The translations under genes were made by a program, and so were the position numbers. The notes below the pieces were generated by a model. It worked only from the letters and a program-made list of their open reading frames with translations. It searched no databases and was not told the origin of the DNA. Source: a virus. From it: a stretch of DNA of 58,161 nt. The DNA is taken from the IMG/VR virus record IMGVR_UViG_3300049048_000078, positions 1-58,161 of that record. One strand, 5' to 3'. The stretch's first letter is position 1; each line of letters opens with the position of its first letter. This document shows, piece after piece, positions 30,692 through 38,543 of this stretch.

Positions 30692-32881
30692 TCAACGCAC
30701 GCCATCCGCCTCGGGTGTCTCGATGCCCTCCTGAACCCCCAGCTCGGGGCTGGTAGGCGTCAGCGGGTCGGTGTTTGACGGCACGGAAACTGGCTCCGGC
30801 TGGGTCATAGCGGCCTCGGCCAATTGAGGAACGATGGTCCCGCCGTTGCGATCCACCACACCCACAGATGCGGCGAGCTCGTCTGCCAAGGGTGCGACGC
30901 CTGGGTTCGTCGCCAGCACTTGGCCGGTTTGGACACCGCTGTAGAGGGTCTCCATGTCCGTGTTCGACTTCTCCGACTCGACTTTGCTTGCCTGAGCTTC
31001 CAGGAGCTTGGCCTTCGCCACTGCCACCGGATCCGGAGCGACCTGCTGGCGCTGCGCCTTCTGCTCGTCGGAAAGCTGGAAGCGCTTGGGGTCCAGGCGC
31101 TGGCCCTTGCACAGCTCGGCAGCCAGTTTTGCTGGATCAAGCTCGTACGCCGGGTCCTTGGCGACCTGCAGCAGCGACATCAGGAATTGCTGCTGGGCGT
31201 CGCGCTCCACCAGGGCAGAAGATGCGCGCACGTCGATCTCGAAGTCGCCCTTGATGCTCTCGTCGTCGCTGTAGCTCATCATCCAGTCGAAATACCGCTG
31301 GATGTGCGGGCGGGTCATGTAGTCGTCGAACCGCTTGGCCAGGCGGCGCAGGACGCTGGTCGCGTTGTTGTTCTGCATCTGCATGCCGCCCAGGGTGTTG
31401 GGTGCATCGCCGCGGATGCCCTGCAGCATGGCGGGCATGCCGGTGGTGTCCTCGGCCATCTTCATGGCGAAGTTGATGATGTTCATCAACTCGTTCTGGA
31501 CACTGGAAACAGTGAAGCTGGCGAAAGCCTTGGTCACATCGGTAACATCCGAACCGGCCTCCGCGCGCCAGAGTTTTCCGGGCCGTAGCGTCCAGTGTCC
31601 GTCTTGCGGCGTGATCCCATTGCCAATCACGACTTGGGGGGCGGCCGATAAACCGCTGTTGTCCATCATGGCGCGCGTGGCGCCGTTGAGCATGCGCTGC
31701 ACAGTGCGGATTTGGCGGGCGATGCCAACCCCCCATGGCATGCCGGGGCGGCGCTGCCACGCCAGCACGTCGTACGGGAACTGGCCGTCTTCCTGCGGGC
31801 TGAGCACTACCTTCACCAGGCGGTCGTTGATCATCACCGCCATGGTGGGCATCCGGTCTTCATCGCCCTCTTCCAGCTCCACACCGAAGCGCGCCAGGTA
31901 CTCGCGGGCGGCGTGGCCGTAGAAGATCCACATCTCGAACTCGTCGTCGCTGGCGCGGTAGACGGCTTCGGTGCCTTCGCGGGTGCGGGCAGGGCCCTCG
32001 CGCAGCACGGCCAGGAGTTCGGCCTGGTCGTAGCTCTCGTCTGCCAGCATCTCCTTGAGTTGGCGGCGGCCGATGAACTCGCGCTCCCAGGTGTAGCTTC
32101 CGTTGTGGATGTTCTCGCCGCACGCTGGGTCCGGGAAGAAGTTCCAGCAGTCGATGCGCTTGGAGCCTGGCTTGATGTCGTCGATCTTGATGAACTCGGT
32201 CAGGCCGGTCACGGGGTCTTTGCGCGTCATCCGCGCAGTGCGCTGTACCGGAAACGGCCCCTTCAACACACCCGAGCCGATCCGGGCCGAGTCTTCGATG
32301 ACTTGGCGCACCTCGCCGTGCCAGTTGCTCTCGACCAGAGGATCTTCGATGGCGCGCTGCAGCCGCTCGGCCGCCTCCTGCGCCTGCGCCTGCTTCTCCT
32401 CAATGGCGTAGCGCGCCTCCACGGGATGCTGCATCCCCATGGCCTGTGCGAGCTTGGTCAACTGCGCGGGGCTCAGTTCGGGGAGGGGCGTCGGCTTGAT
32501 CTCCCAGGCCCTGTCGTCGGTCGGCAGCAGCATATCGGCTACCCGTGCGCTGGCTGCGTCCACATAGGGCCGCGTGATGTTCAGGAAGACCACAGACCGC
32601 GACGGCCCCTGTTCTTTGGCCGGCGTGCCGATCAGCGCGGACTTGCGGCTGCGATAGAGCTGGTTGGCGTTCTGGAAGGCACGGTTCGCATCGTCGATGC
32701 CTTGGTAGTGCTCTTCATCCTCGGTCCATTCCTCCTCGATGCCAGAGCCAGCACGGCCCGCAATGGCCTCGCGGCGCTTGGAAAGGAGCGTCAGAACGAA
32801 CTCGCCGCGGATGTCGCGCAGTGGTTCGCCGGATTCTTTGGCCTGGGGCATGCCGCCCCCTTGCAGTTCGGTGGCGTGCAT
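30692..32881 (-). CDS. Portal protein
   Basis: 729 residues, large for a portal and in the size range of P22 gp1 and related podovirus portals. Recognisable parts: EHYQGIDDANRAFQNANQLY RSRKSALIGTPAKEQGPSRS, then DAASARVADMLLPTDDRAWE, a stem region with YDVLAWQRRPGMPWGVGIAR and a wing with MQNNNATSVLRRLAKRFDDY. The last 120 residues are helical with Gln/Ala. A second ATG at 32851 has a stronger ribosome site (AAGGGGG) and may be the true start. The portal ring is the DNA entry and exit channel and docks the terminase, whose genes lie directly upstream. Confidence 0.85.
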   Translation of the reverse strand: MHATELQGGGMPQAKESGEPLRDIRGEFVLTLLSKRREAIAGRAGSGIEEEWTEDEEHYQGIDDANRAFQNANQLYRSRKSALIGTPAKEQGPSRSVVFLNITRPYVDAASARVADMLLPTDDRAWEIKPTPLPELSPAQLTKLAQAMGMQHPVEARYAIEEKQAQAQEAAERLQRAIEDPLVESNWHGEVRQVIEDSARIGSGVLKGPFPVQRTARMTRKDPVTGLTEFIKIDDIKPGSKRIDCWNFFPDPACGENIHNGSYTWEREFIGRRQLKEMLADESYDQAELLAVLREGPARTREGTEAVYRASDDEFEMWIFYGHAAREYLARFGVELEEGDEDRMPTMAVMINDRLVKVVLSPQEDGQFPYDVLAWQRRPGMPWGVGIARQIRTVQRMLNGATRAMMDNSGLSAAPQVVIGNGITPQDGHWTLRPGKLWRAEAGSDVTDVTKAFASFTVSSVQNELMNIINFAMKMAEDTTGMPAMLQGIRGDAPNTLGGMQMQNNNATSVLRRLAKRFDDYMTRPHIQRYFDWMMSYSDDESIKGDFEIDVRASSALVERDAQQQFLMSLLQVAKDPAYELDPAKLAAELCKGQRLDPKRFQLSDEQKAQRQQVAPDPVAVAKAKLLEAQASKVESEKSNTDMETLYSGVQTGQVLATNPGVAPLADELAASVGVVDRNGGTIVPQLAEAAMTQPEPVSVPSNTDPLTPTSPELGVQEGIETPEADGVR

Positions 32882-32882
32882 G

Positions 32883-33647
32883 TCAGTACCCTACTTCTCT
32901 ATCCAGTGGAGCCCAGCCGCCGCCGGTCTGGCGGGGCGGTGCTGGGCGGGTGATGGCCTTGCGCTTCATCATCAGCGCGTATCGGCTCGCGCTCATCAGG
33001 TCGTCCAGCTTCTTGACCACCTTGCCGTCCTTGCGGTGGTACAGCTTGAACTCTTGGAACCAGTCGCCGAGGTGGGAGAACACTTTCCAGCGGCCAGTCT
33101 GCATGCGCTCCAGCATCTCCATCAGGCCGGCCTCAACCCCATTGGAGCCGTCTTCGAAGGTCGCGCGGTCTTTGAGCATCAGCAGGCCCGCCGCAGCGTA
33201 TTGCTTGGCCAACTGCTCGCCAGAGCCTTTGTCGTGCTGTTCTCCGTCGTGCGGCCACGCCGTCGGCACCCAGACGCCCCAGGCCTTCATGGTGGTGGCG
33301 TGAATCACGGGCACCGCCTGGCTGCGGCGGTGTGCTTGGACGACGTAGATGCAGTCGTTGTCGCGGTCCCAGGCCAACTGCACACCCGCCGTCGGGTGGT
33401 CCCAACCGAAGTCGATACCGTTGATGCGCGCCCAGTGCGCGGGGATGGGGAACGGGGCAACCTTGATCGCATCCTCCTCGATGGGGAAGATGCGGCCGCT
33501 GCCGAGCGTGGGAATGCCCTTCGCCCGGGCTTCACGCTCATGCGGCGGCGAGCTGTCCCACAGCTCCTTCTTGGTCTTGGCGTCCAGGTGGGGCACATCG
33601 TCCCAGCCGGCGGTAACCAAGTAGCGCGTTGCGGTGACCGCTGGCAT
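32883..33647 (-). CDS. Terminase large subunit, nuclease part (separate gene)
   Basis: 254 residues. YLVTAGWDDVPHLDAKTKKE then SSPPHEREARAKGIPTLGSG is the linker region of large terminases, and INGIDFGWDHPTAGVQLAW begins the RNase-H-fold nuclease with the first catalytic Asp. KKLDDLMSASRYALM near the C-terminus carries the last acidic residue. This half cuts the concatemer. In related phages it is fused to the ATPase. Here it starts at an ATG overlapping the ATPase stop (TGATG), with AGAGGAGG 7 bases upstream. Confidence 0.85.
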   Translation of the reverse strand: MPAVTATRYLVTAGWDDVPHLDAKTKKELWDSSPPHEREARAKGIPTLGSGRIFPIEEDAIKVAPFPIPAHWARINGIDFGWDHPTAGVQLAWDRDNDCIYVVQAHRRSQAVPVIHATTMKAWGVWVPTAWPHDGEQHDKGSGEQLAKQYAAAGLLMLKDRATFEDGSNGVEAGLMEMLERMQTGRWKVFSHLGDWFQEFKLYHRKDGKVVKKLDDLMSASRYALMMKRKAITRPAPPRQTGGGWAPLDREVGY

Positions 33648-34372
33648 CAGGCGGCCTCCTCTTTGGACTCGGGCTCAAGGAACATCAGCACTGTGCCCGA
33701 CGTGCCCTCCAGCGGCGTGAAGGTGATGTAGACGATCCCGTTGGTGGTGGCGGTGCGGATCAGGCACTCGCTGTAGATCTCCAGGGGCGGCTCCTCGTCC
33801 AGCCATATGCCGTGTCGCTCCGTGCCCTCGAAGCTACCCCTCCCTTGCTGGTAGGACTTCAACCCCAGCTCCGACCATTTGCCGGAGACATGCTGGACCA
33901 GCACCGTGTCAGCCAAGTCGGAGACGCCCTGCTTCCATGCGATCTTCCCGATCGAGTCCCCGTAGATCAGGCCAGTGCCCGCGAAGTGCTTCTCTGGGCC
34001 AGTGCCGCGCACGGGGCCGAACAGCTTGCGCTGCACGATGTCCCGCGTCGTTTCATTGGTCTTGCCAGCCGCCCAGAACTGAACCGGATGTTCGAACCGC
34101 CGGCCCTGCCACCAATCCGGGTAGCGGCCGGTGAGGTGCAGCGCCGTCTCGTACCCGCCCATGCCCTCGGTCTTGCCGACACGGTTGGCGGCCATCGCGC
34201 ACCGCTCCCGGTATTTCGCCCCGGCCTCGAAGAATTCCATGTGCTTGGGGTAGAGCTCGCGCCGTAGCGGCCCCGTCTCCGGGTACATGTCATCGATCTT
34301 GCGGCGCGACAGCGCCTTGTCGATCTCGTCCAACATGGCTTGGCGCAGGGCTGGGTTCAGGTCAGCCACCAT
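33647..34372 (-). CDS. Terminase large subunit, ATPase part (separate gene)
   Basis: 241 residues. A Walker A-type motif ANRVGKTEG lies near residue 62, and the Walker B-like HGIWLDEEPP near 195 supplies the acidic pair. GIVYITFTPLEGTSGTVLMF is the coupling motif before the usual nuclease domain, but the reading frame ends after EPESKEEAA. The motor half that pumps DNA into the head is thus complete without the nuclease. It overlaps the small-subunit gene by 11 bases. A frameshift of a once-fused gene is possible, but the strong ribosome site of the next cistron argues for a working two-gene form. Confidence 0.85.
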   Translation of the reverse strand: MVADLNPALRQAMLDEIDKALSRRKIDDMYPETGPLRRELYPKHMEFFEAGAKYRERCAMAANRVGKTEGMGGYETALHLTGRYPDWWQGRRFEHPVQFWAAGKTNETTRDIVQRKLFGPVRGTGPEKHFAGTGLIYGDSIGKIAWKQGVSDLADTVLVQHVSGKWSELGLKSYQQGRGSFEGTERHGIWLDEEPPLEIYSECLIRTATTNGIVYITFTPLEGTSGTVLMFLEPESKEEAA

Positions 34373-35060
34373 TGAGCAGCGCCTCCCGCATGCGCTTGAG
34401 CTCGTCGGTCGCCATGTCTGCCAGGGTGCTGGGCTGTCGCTCCGCCTTGTCGTCCAAACCGAACGCCCGGCGCTCCGCCACCTGAAGCTTGTCGAAGGTG
34501 TCGGACAGCTGTTTGATGCAGGAGATCCGCACACCCAGGGACAGCGCTCGCTGAACACGGGCTTTGGCAGCGGCCAGGTCAGCGGGCTCAGCGTGCGGCC
34601 CAGCGAGAACCTTCGCCATCGCCTCCTGTTCCGTCGGTGTCGCGGCCTGGAGTTCGGCAAGCATTCCAGCGGCAACTGCGCGGGCCTCGGAGAGGTCTTT
34701 CCGGTGTGCCCGGATGACCCTGGTGTTCATCTCTGCCGCAACAAGGACCGTTTCCGTTACATCCTTTTGCGCTTCGATTACCGTTTCGCGCAACAAAGCT
34801 GCGTCAGTGGCCTGCTTGATTACCTCGCGAAGGTCCTTGCTCCAAGCGTGCTCCTTGGACTTCCGGCTGATCTGGGCATACGAAACGCCGTGTTTCGCTT
34901 CAAGCTCTCGGAGCGTGAAATGGCCGGTTCGGTAGTCGCGCTCGACGGCTTCCCAGTCCACTTTGTGCCGCCCACGGGGCTTCTCCCCGGGCTGCTTGTT
35001 GCGCTTCGGGGTCTCTTGCGTCGGGTTTTGCGCTTCCTGTTGCGGGCCATGTTTCGCCAT
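34362..35060 (-). CDS. Terminase small subunit
   Basis: 232 residues. After a basic Pro-rich tail comes a helix-turn-helix (YRTGHFTLRELEAKHGVSYA, QISRKSKEHAWSKDLREVIK) of the kind that binds the packaging site. A long helical domain (TVLVAAEMNTRVIRAHRKDL, AAKARVQRALSLGVRISCIK) then forms the ring, ending with a segment that probably contacts the large subunit. Family lengths are commonly 150-230. It is first in the packaging-head operon, directly after copy 6 of the late element. Confidence 0.85.
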   Translation of the reverse strand: MAKHGPQQEAQNPTQETPKRNKQPGEKPRGRHKVDWEAVERDYRTGHFTLRELEAKHGVSYAQISRKSKEHAWSKDLREVIKQATDAALLRETVIEAQKDVTETVLVAAEMNTRVIRAHRKDLSEARAVAAGMLAELQAATPTEQEAMAKVLAGPHAEPADLAAAKARVQRALSLGVRISCIKQLSDTFDKLQVAERRAFGLDDKAERQPSTLADMATDELKRMREALLNGG

Positions 35061-35110
35061 AGCCCGGAGTGTTCCGAGCCGGGCGCCATGCGGCGAACCC
35101 TAGTGGGGGG
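35061..35110 (-). promoter_or_regulatory. Two-box late element, copy 6
   Basis: Minus-strand box A CCCCCCACTAGGGTTCGC (35093-35110) and box B GGAACACT (35069-35076), separated by 16 bases, directly before the terminase small-subunit ATG. Box B again lies in CGGAACACTCCGGGCT, nearly identical to copy 1. As the first late operon this is the best place for a late promoter. Confidence 0.75.
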
Positions 35111-35199
35111 CGAAATAGGGCCGCAGAGCCGTTTCAGGTTTCCTGCCGCACAGTCTCCCCAGCGGCAGCACTCCGCAAGGCCGCACAGGAGAGAACACC

Positions 35200-35405
35200 A
35201 TGAACCGAATCGTCCGCCTCGCCCGCGCCGGGAAGACCACTTGGGATGTCACCGAGCTTGCCGCTGACCCCACCCTGTTACCGCCATCCGCGAGGCCTAC
35301 GCGGCGGGGTTGATCCTTGAGCCGGTGGTGGGGCCGCGCTCCAAAGGGCGCTACACCTGCGGGGTGCCGCTGTCAGTGCATGTGCCGGGGCTGGCGCCGG
35401 AATGA
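35200..35405 (+). pseudogene. Frameshifted small phage gene
   Basis: A good ribosome site (CAGGAGAG) precedes ATG 35200, giving MNRIVRLARAGKTTWDVTEL AADPTL. The frame then breaks near 35278. A shift of one base restores TAIREAYAAGLILEP VVGPRSKGRYTCGVPLSVHV to a TGA at 35405. CTGTTACCGCC probably lost one A from CTGTTAACCGCC. The intact product would be about 67 residues, with a compact alpha-beta pattern. It is the only plus-strand gene between the early and late minus-strand operons. Confidence 0.55.
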
Positions 35406-35643
35406 GTACGACCAACTCAGCGTCACAGGTCTTCCAGCTCCACCCCAGCGATCCAGCTTCCCAGCCGGAGGCGCGCAGCCCGGGTCTTCCTGCGGATCGC
35501 GCTTCCCTATTTGCAGGAGCCCACCGGTGCAATGCAAACCACGAATTCGCCTGGAGAGACGTGGACCCGAACCTCGACCAACCCAACGGCACCCAGAGCA
35601 AGGAGGATGAAAACGGCGGTTGCAATGCTTCGGAGTGCAGACT
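35406..35643. other. Stretch without a convincing gene
   Basis: Several overlapping open frames exist on both strands, one starting in a four-base overlap with the frameshifted gene's stop (ATG 35402), but none shows a protein-like sequence or ribosome site that I trust. It is probably a spacer between the end of the early operon and the late region. Confidence 0.4.
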
Positions 35644-36249
35644 TCATTGGCGTTGCCCCAGCAGATCCATCTGCCTCTCATCCTTCGGCTGCTTCAGCGC
35701 CGCGACTTCCCGTTTCAGCTGCTTGACCTCCAGCGCCAGCTCGGCGGTCCGCATCAGCGCCTTGTTGCTCATCTCCAGATCATCGAACCGGCGCGCGAAG
35801 CCGGCAAAGAGCATGGCATGCCGGTCCACCTCGGTCGGAGTGAACTCGGCATACACATCCCCCATTTCCCACTTCACCCGGCCATCGGGGAGCGGGGTCA
35901 GGCTCTGCACGCGCTCCGGCGGGTACAGGGGCACCACCTCGATGAGCCCGCCCCCGGCCTTGATGACCTTGCCGCCATCCTCCAGGCGCTTCACGCACTC
36001 GTCGATCTGCTCGTAGCTCAGGCCCGTGACCTCTCTAAGGTTCCGGCGGGTGATCAGACGGCCGTCGTTCGCCATCTGCAGGATGGTTTCCCAGACGATG
36101 GGGCCGATGGGCCGCTTCGGCTGGGGGGCTTCGATGGTCTCGATGGTGTCAAGGGTTTCGGTCATCATCATCTCCCGGTAAACTTCGGATTGCTCAGGTC
36201 CTTGACCGGGATTGCCGCCTTCGGGCGGCTTTCCTTTTTCTGGCGTCAT
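35644..36249 (-). CDS. Winged-helix protein at the end of the early operon
   Basis: 201 residues with the start at 36249 (ATGA overlap). A start at 36165, with GGGAG upstream, would give 173 residues and avoid a hairpin in the 5' part. The core PIGPIVWETILQMANDGRLI, then TRRNLREVTGLSYEQIDECV KRLEDGGKVIKAG, is a winged helix-turn-helix. A long C-terminal coiled coil follows (LEMSNKALMRTAELALEVKQ LKREVAALKQ). Being the last early gene next to the late operon, it is a good candidate for a regulator of late transcription. Confidence 0.65.
   Translation of the reverse strand: MTPEKGKPPEGGNPGQGPEQSEVYREMMMTETLDTIETIEAPQPKRPIGPIVWETILQMANDGRLITRRNLREVTGLSYEQIDECVKRLEDGGKVIKAGGGLIEVVPLYPPERVQSLTPLPDGRVKWEMGDVYAEFTPTEVDRHAMLFAGFARRFDDLEMSNKALMRTAELALEVKQLKREVAALKQPKDERQMDLLGQRQ
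36214..36239 (+). terminator. Terminator-like hairpin on the plus strand
   Basis: Stem GCCGCC/GGCGGC closed by TTCG and followed by TTTCCTTTTT. It would end rightward transcription entering from the frameshifted plus-strand gene. It lies in the first codons of the winged-helix gene if the longer start is used, which is an argument for the shorter one. Confidence 0.5.
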
Positions 36250-36500
36250 GGCGTTCCCCCGCGCAGCTTCTTCAGCCGCTGGTATTCGGCAAAGACGGCC
36301 TTGTGCCCTGCCTCCGCGCCCTCTTCCCCGAACACCGCCACCAGTTCCCCTTGGTAGCCGGGCGTCCGCTGGCGGTCCTGCAGAGATCTCCAGAACTGAG
36401 GGCCGTTGGCCAGGGCGCGGACCTTGCAGCCTTGGCAGCTGCCGTGGTAGCCAGCCCAGACGGCATCGGTTGCGGCGCGGGTGCAGTCTGGACAGGTCAT
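36246..36500 (-). CDS. Small zinc-ribbon phage protein
   Basis: 84 residues. MTCPDCTRAATDAVWAGYHG SCQGCKVRALA has two CxxC pairs 20 residues apart, a likely structural zinc site. A helical region follows (YQGELVAVFGEEGAEAGHKA VFAEYQRLKKLRG). The pattern C-P-x-C...G-C-x-x-C-x-x-R-x-x-A is frequent in small proteins of phage nin-like regions. Overlaps both neighbours by four bases. Confidence 0.7.
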   Translation of the reverse strand: MTCPDCTRAATDAVWAGYHGSCQGCKVRALANGPQFWRSLQDRQRTPGYQGELVAVFGEEGAEAGHKAVFAEYQRLKKLRGGTP

Positions 36501-36985
36501 GCGGTGACGATCTCCACGTCGTGCGGCTGGCGGCGGCCTGCCAAGATGTCGTGAATTCGCTGCTCGGTTTTCCGGTGGGCGCGGATCATGGTTCGGGCGG
36601 AGAGGACCGCTATCACTTCGCTGTAGTCCTCCAGCACGGCTCGCACGGCCTGCATCCCGGTCCCCGAGAGCCGCAGCGGTCCGCCAGCCCTGTGGCGCTT
36701 GCCTGCTTCCGCCAGGGCGGTGATGGCATCCATCAGCAGGCCCTGCGCGTCCTCCACCTCTCCGAGCTCGATCAGCGTCTCCATCAGGTTCACGGCGTCC
36801 GAACACACGCGCCAGGCGCTGGTGTCCGGGTTGGGGTGCTGCTCCAGGTCGCGCAGACCATCCCACATGTTGGTGAGCTGGTGCGTGCGCCATTCCTCCG
36901 GCAGCGGCTCGGTGGGGCTGGCGCTGATTTCGTGCATCAGCGTGTAGTGCCGCGTGCGTGCGGCCGGGTGCTTGCGCTTCTTCAT
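36497..36985 (-). CDS. Hypothetical helical protein of the nin-like region
   Basis: 162 residues, all-helical, starting MKKRKHPAARTRHYTLMHEI. It includes HQLTNMWDGLRDLEQHPNPD TSAWRVCSDAVNLMETLIEL and ARTMIRAHRKTEQRIHDILA. The layout is common in uncharacterised proteins encoded between RusA-type genes and the late region. No catalytic motif. Coupled to its neighbours by ATGA overlaps. Confidence 0.62.
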   Translation of the reverse strand: MKKRKHPAARTRHYTLMHEISASPTEPLPEEWRTHQLTNMWDGLRDLEQHPNPDTSAWRVCSDAVNLMETLIELGEVEDAQGLLMDAITALAEAGKRHRAGGPLRLSGTGMQAVRAVLEDYSEVIAVLSARTMIRAHRKTEQRIHDILAGRRQPHDVEIVTA

Positions 36986-37344
36986 GGCCGTGCTCCCAGT
37001 GCGAAGACGCTGTTGGGCTGCGTGCGAAGGGCCATGGCCACCGATTCGGTCGGCGTGTACACCGGAGCAGGTGGCCGCGGCGCAGCGGGGCGCGGGACGT
37101 GCACCGGTCGCTCTTGGATCTTGTCCCTCCAGCCTTCGACGGGCCTGTAGACCATGGGGCGCTGCGTGCGGTCCACGGTCATGAGGCGCAGACCCACGGC
37201 GCGACTGCAGTACTTTGCGGCGTTGCTCTTCTCGACTCCACCTTCCATGTGGGGGCGGATCTGGGGAGCGGTGGCTCCGCCCATGCTCTCGGCAATGGTG
37301 AGCACTTCGCGGATGCGGTCTCCGATGGGGCGGCCGGCGGTCAT
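36982..37344 (-). CDS. Winged-helix-like protein of the nin-like region
   Basis: 120 residues from Met 37344. RPIGDRIREVLTIAESMGGA TAPQIRPHMEGGVEKSNAAK YCSRAVGLRLMTVD resembles a small winged helix in which a recognition helix follows TAPQI. The C-terminal half is proline-rich (PVHVPRPAAPRPPAPVYTP). It could bind DNA, but its target is unknown. The longer open frame upstream has no protein-like features. Confidence 0.6.
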   Translation of the reverse strand: MTAGRPIGDRIREVLTIAESMGGATAPQIRPHMEGGVEKSNAAKYCSRAVGLRLMTVDRTQRPMVYRPVEGWRDKIQERPVHVPRPAAPRPPAPVYTPTESVAMALRTQPNSVFALGARP

Positions 37345-37610
37345 GCGCCCTCCTTCTGGCCTCTGGCGCGGATGGCGTCGGCGCACTGGGCGGCAGCGGA
37401 TGGGGCAACCATGTGGAATGACCACTGAGCCCGGACGCTGTCACACACCTGCGCACACTCCTCCCGCTCCGCATCGGTGCCATCACGCAGCCCAGCTGCA
37501 TACGCCCGATGGAGGGCCGAAACCAGCTTGGGCACATCCTCGGTGGGCACCTGAATTCCAAGCTCTCTGGCAATCTGCGCTGCTGGAAAAGACTGTTCAA
37601 AGTGGCTCAT
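37341..37610 (-). CDS. Small hypothetical protein
   Basis: 89 residues: MSHFEQSFPAAQIARELGIQ VPTEDVPKLVSALHRAYAAG LRDGT, then EREECAQVCDSVRAQW and CADAIRARGQKEG. The end pattern (EREECAxVCD...CAxAIRARG) recurs in phage proteins of the ead/Ea22-like or nin-region type. Function unknown. The start is supported by a purine-rich ribosome site. Confidence 0.65.
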   Translation of the reverse strand: MSHFEQSFPAAQIARELGIQVPTEDVPKLVSALHRAYAAGLRDGTDAEREECAQVCDSVRAQWSFHMVAPSAAAQCADAIRARGQKEGA

Positions 37611-37632
37611 GCTTCCACCTCTTGACTGTTCC

Positions 37633-37839
37633 TCATACGCCTCCCTTCTTGCCTGAGACGCGGACGTCTGCAATGGAGGCCGCAGTAGCCATTGCGGCCC
37701 GCTCCTTTGTCGCAGCCTTCTCAGCCACCAGAGCGGCGAAGTCCCTGAAGCAAAGTCGGTCGCGCAAACCAAACGACTCCCAATCGAAGCCCGCCTGTTC
37801 CGCAAGTGAGACGAGCTCGGTCTCCGTGAACTCAGTCAT
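37633..37839 (-). CDS. Small hypothetical protein
   Basis: 68 residues: MTEFTETELVSLAEQAGFDW ESFGLRDRLCFRDFAALVAE KAA. It resembles small helical proteins that occur beside the previous gene type in phages (the phrase L..LAE.AGF). No catalytic feature. Its start codon is 8 bases inside the 3' end of the 53-residue gene upstream. Confidence 0.6.
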   Translation of the reverse strand: MTEFTETELVSLAEQAGFDWESFGLRDRLCFRDFAALVAEKAATKERAAMATAASIADVRVSGKKGGV

Positions 37840-37993
37840 CGCATTCCTCTATGTAGAAGTGATCGATATGAACTGCGGGGCTCCCGTCCAGGGCAGGTGT
37901 CTGCTTCTGCTCTAAAAACATCCGCAGCGCGTATTCCTCCGTTGGGTTTGCGGGCTTCAATACCAGTAAGCCCTTTTCAATTTCTGCTTTCAT
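37832..37993 (-). CDS. Very small hypothetical protein
   Basis: 53 residues: MKAEIEKGLLVLKPANPTEE YALRMFLEQKQTP, then DGSPAVHIDHFYIEE. An ideal ribosome site (AGGAGTGAACT before ATG) makes this a real gene despite its size. The pattern LKPxNPTExYALRxFL is found in small phage proteins without known role. It overlaps the HNH gene's end by 17 bases. Confidence 0.68.
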   Translation of the reverse strand: MKAEIEKGLLVLKPANPTEEYALRMFLEQKQTPALDGSPAVHIDHFYIEECDD

Positions 37994-38543
37994 AGTTCAC
38001 TCCTGAATTAATAGCTGCTTGCGCTTTCGTATCAAGCGCTGCCAGCGGAAACGGATACTTTTTCGGCCAGATCCCCATGGCGTGGATCTGCCGCTGTGTG
38101 TCGGCCACCCAGGCTTGCTCGATCAGGCGCCGGGCTTCCTTTCCGAAGAGCGCTCCTTGATCGAAAAGGCTGTGGCATCCACGCTGGCCCGGCCGGTCCG
38201 CGCAGAGGGGGAAGGTCTGCAAGTCGCAGGCTTTCATGGCCATGCCTTTGCCGCTGTTGGCGTGGGCGGCCTGGCTGAAACCCCAGATGCCGCAGTGCAT
38301 GCAGGGGAGCTGGGCCACCAGGCGGAGGTAGGCCTTGCTGCGGATGGGCGCATCCTTGGGCGCGGCGGCGGGCGTGGCAGCTATTGGCTGCGGCGCGCGA
38401 AAGGCCCCGGGGGCTGCGGTGGGTGTGGCGCGCACGCGGTCTGCGTCACGCGGCTCGCGGCGGGGTGCGCGGTCGCGAGCGCGCTGGGCCGTGGTGGGCG
38501 CGGCGCGCAGCCAAGCGGTGCGCTTTATGGGGGTGCGCTTCAT
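37977..38543 (-). CDS. YbcO/Ref-like HNH nuclease
   Basis: 188 residues. A basic, Arg/Pro-rich, disordered N-terminus of about 75 residues leads to a zinc/HNH domain: LPCMHCGIWGFSQAAHANSG KGMAMKACDLQTFPLCADRP, then GCHSLFDQG. The AAHxNxGKGMxxKAxD...LC...CHxxxDQG order is that of the YbcO/DUF1364 and P1 Ref group. Ref is a RecA-dependent nuclease, and YbcO-type genes lie in lambda nin regions next to rusA, as here. It likely acts in recombination during replication. Confidence 0.8.
   Translation of the reverse strand: MKRTPIKRTAWLRAAPTTAQRARDRAPRREPRDADRVRATPTAAPGAFRAPQPIAATPAAAPKDAPIRSKAYLRLVAQLPCMHCGIWGFSQAAHANSGKGMAMKACDLQTFPLCADRPGQRGCHSLFDQGALFGKEARRLIEQAWVADTQRQIHAMGIWPKKYPFPLAALDTKAQAAINSGVNYESRN

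Noticed and set aside
31712-32953. Plus-strand open frame opposite the portal gene
   Set aside because: Same reason: a codon-bias artefact of a strongly coding minus strand.
35402-35640. Plus-strand frame starting in an ATGA overlap with the frameshifted gene
   Set aside because: The coupling overlap is suggestive, but the encoded sequence is not protein-like and runs into the antisense of a better gene.
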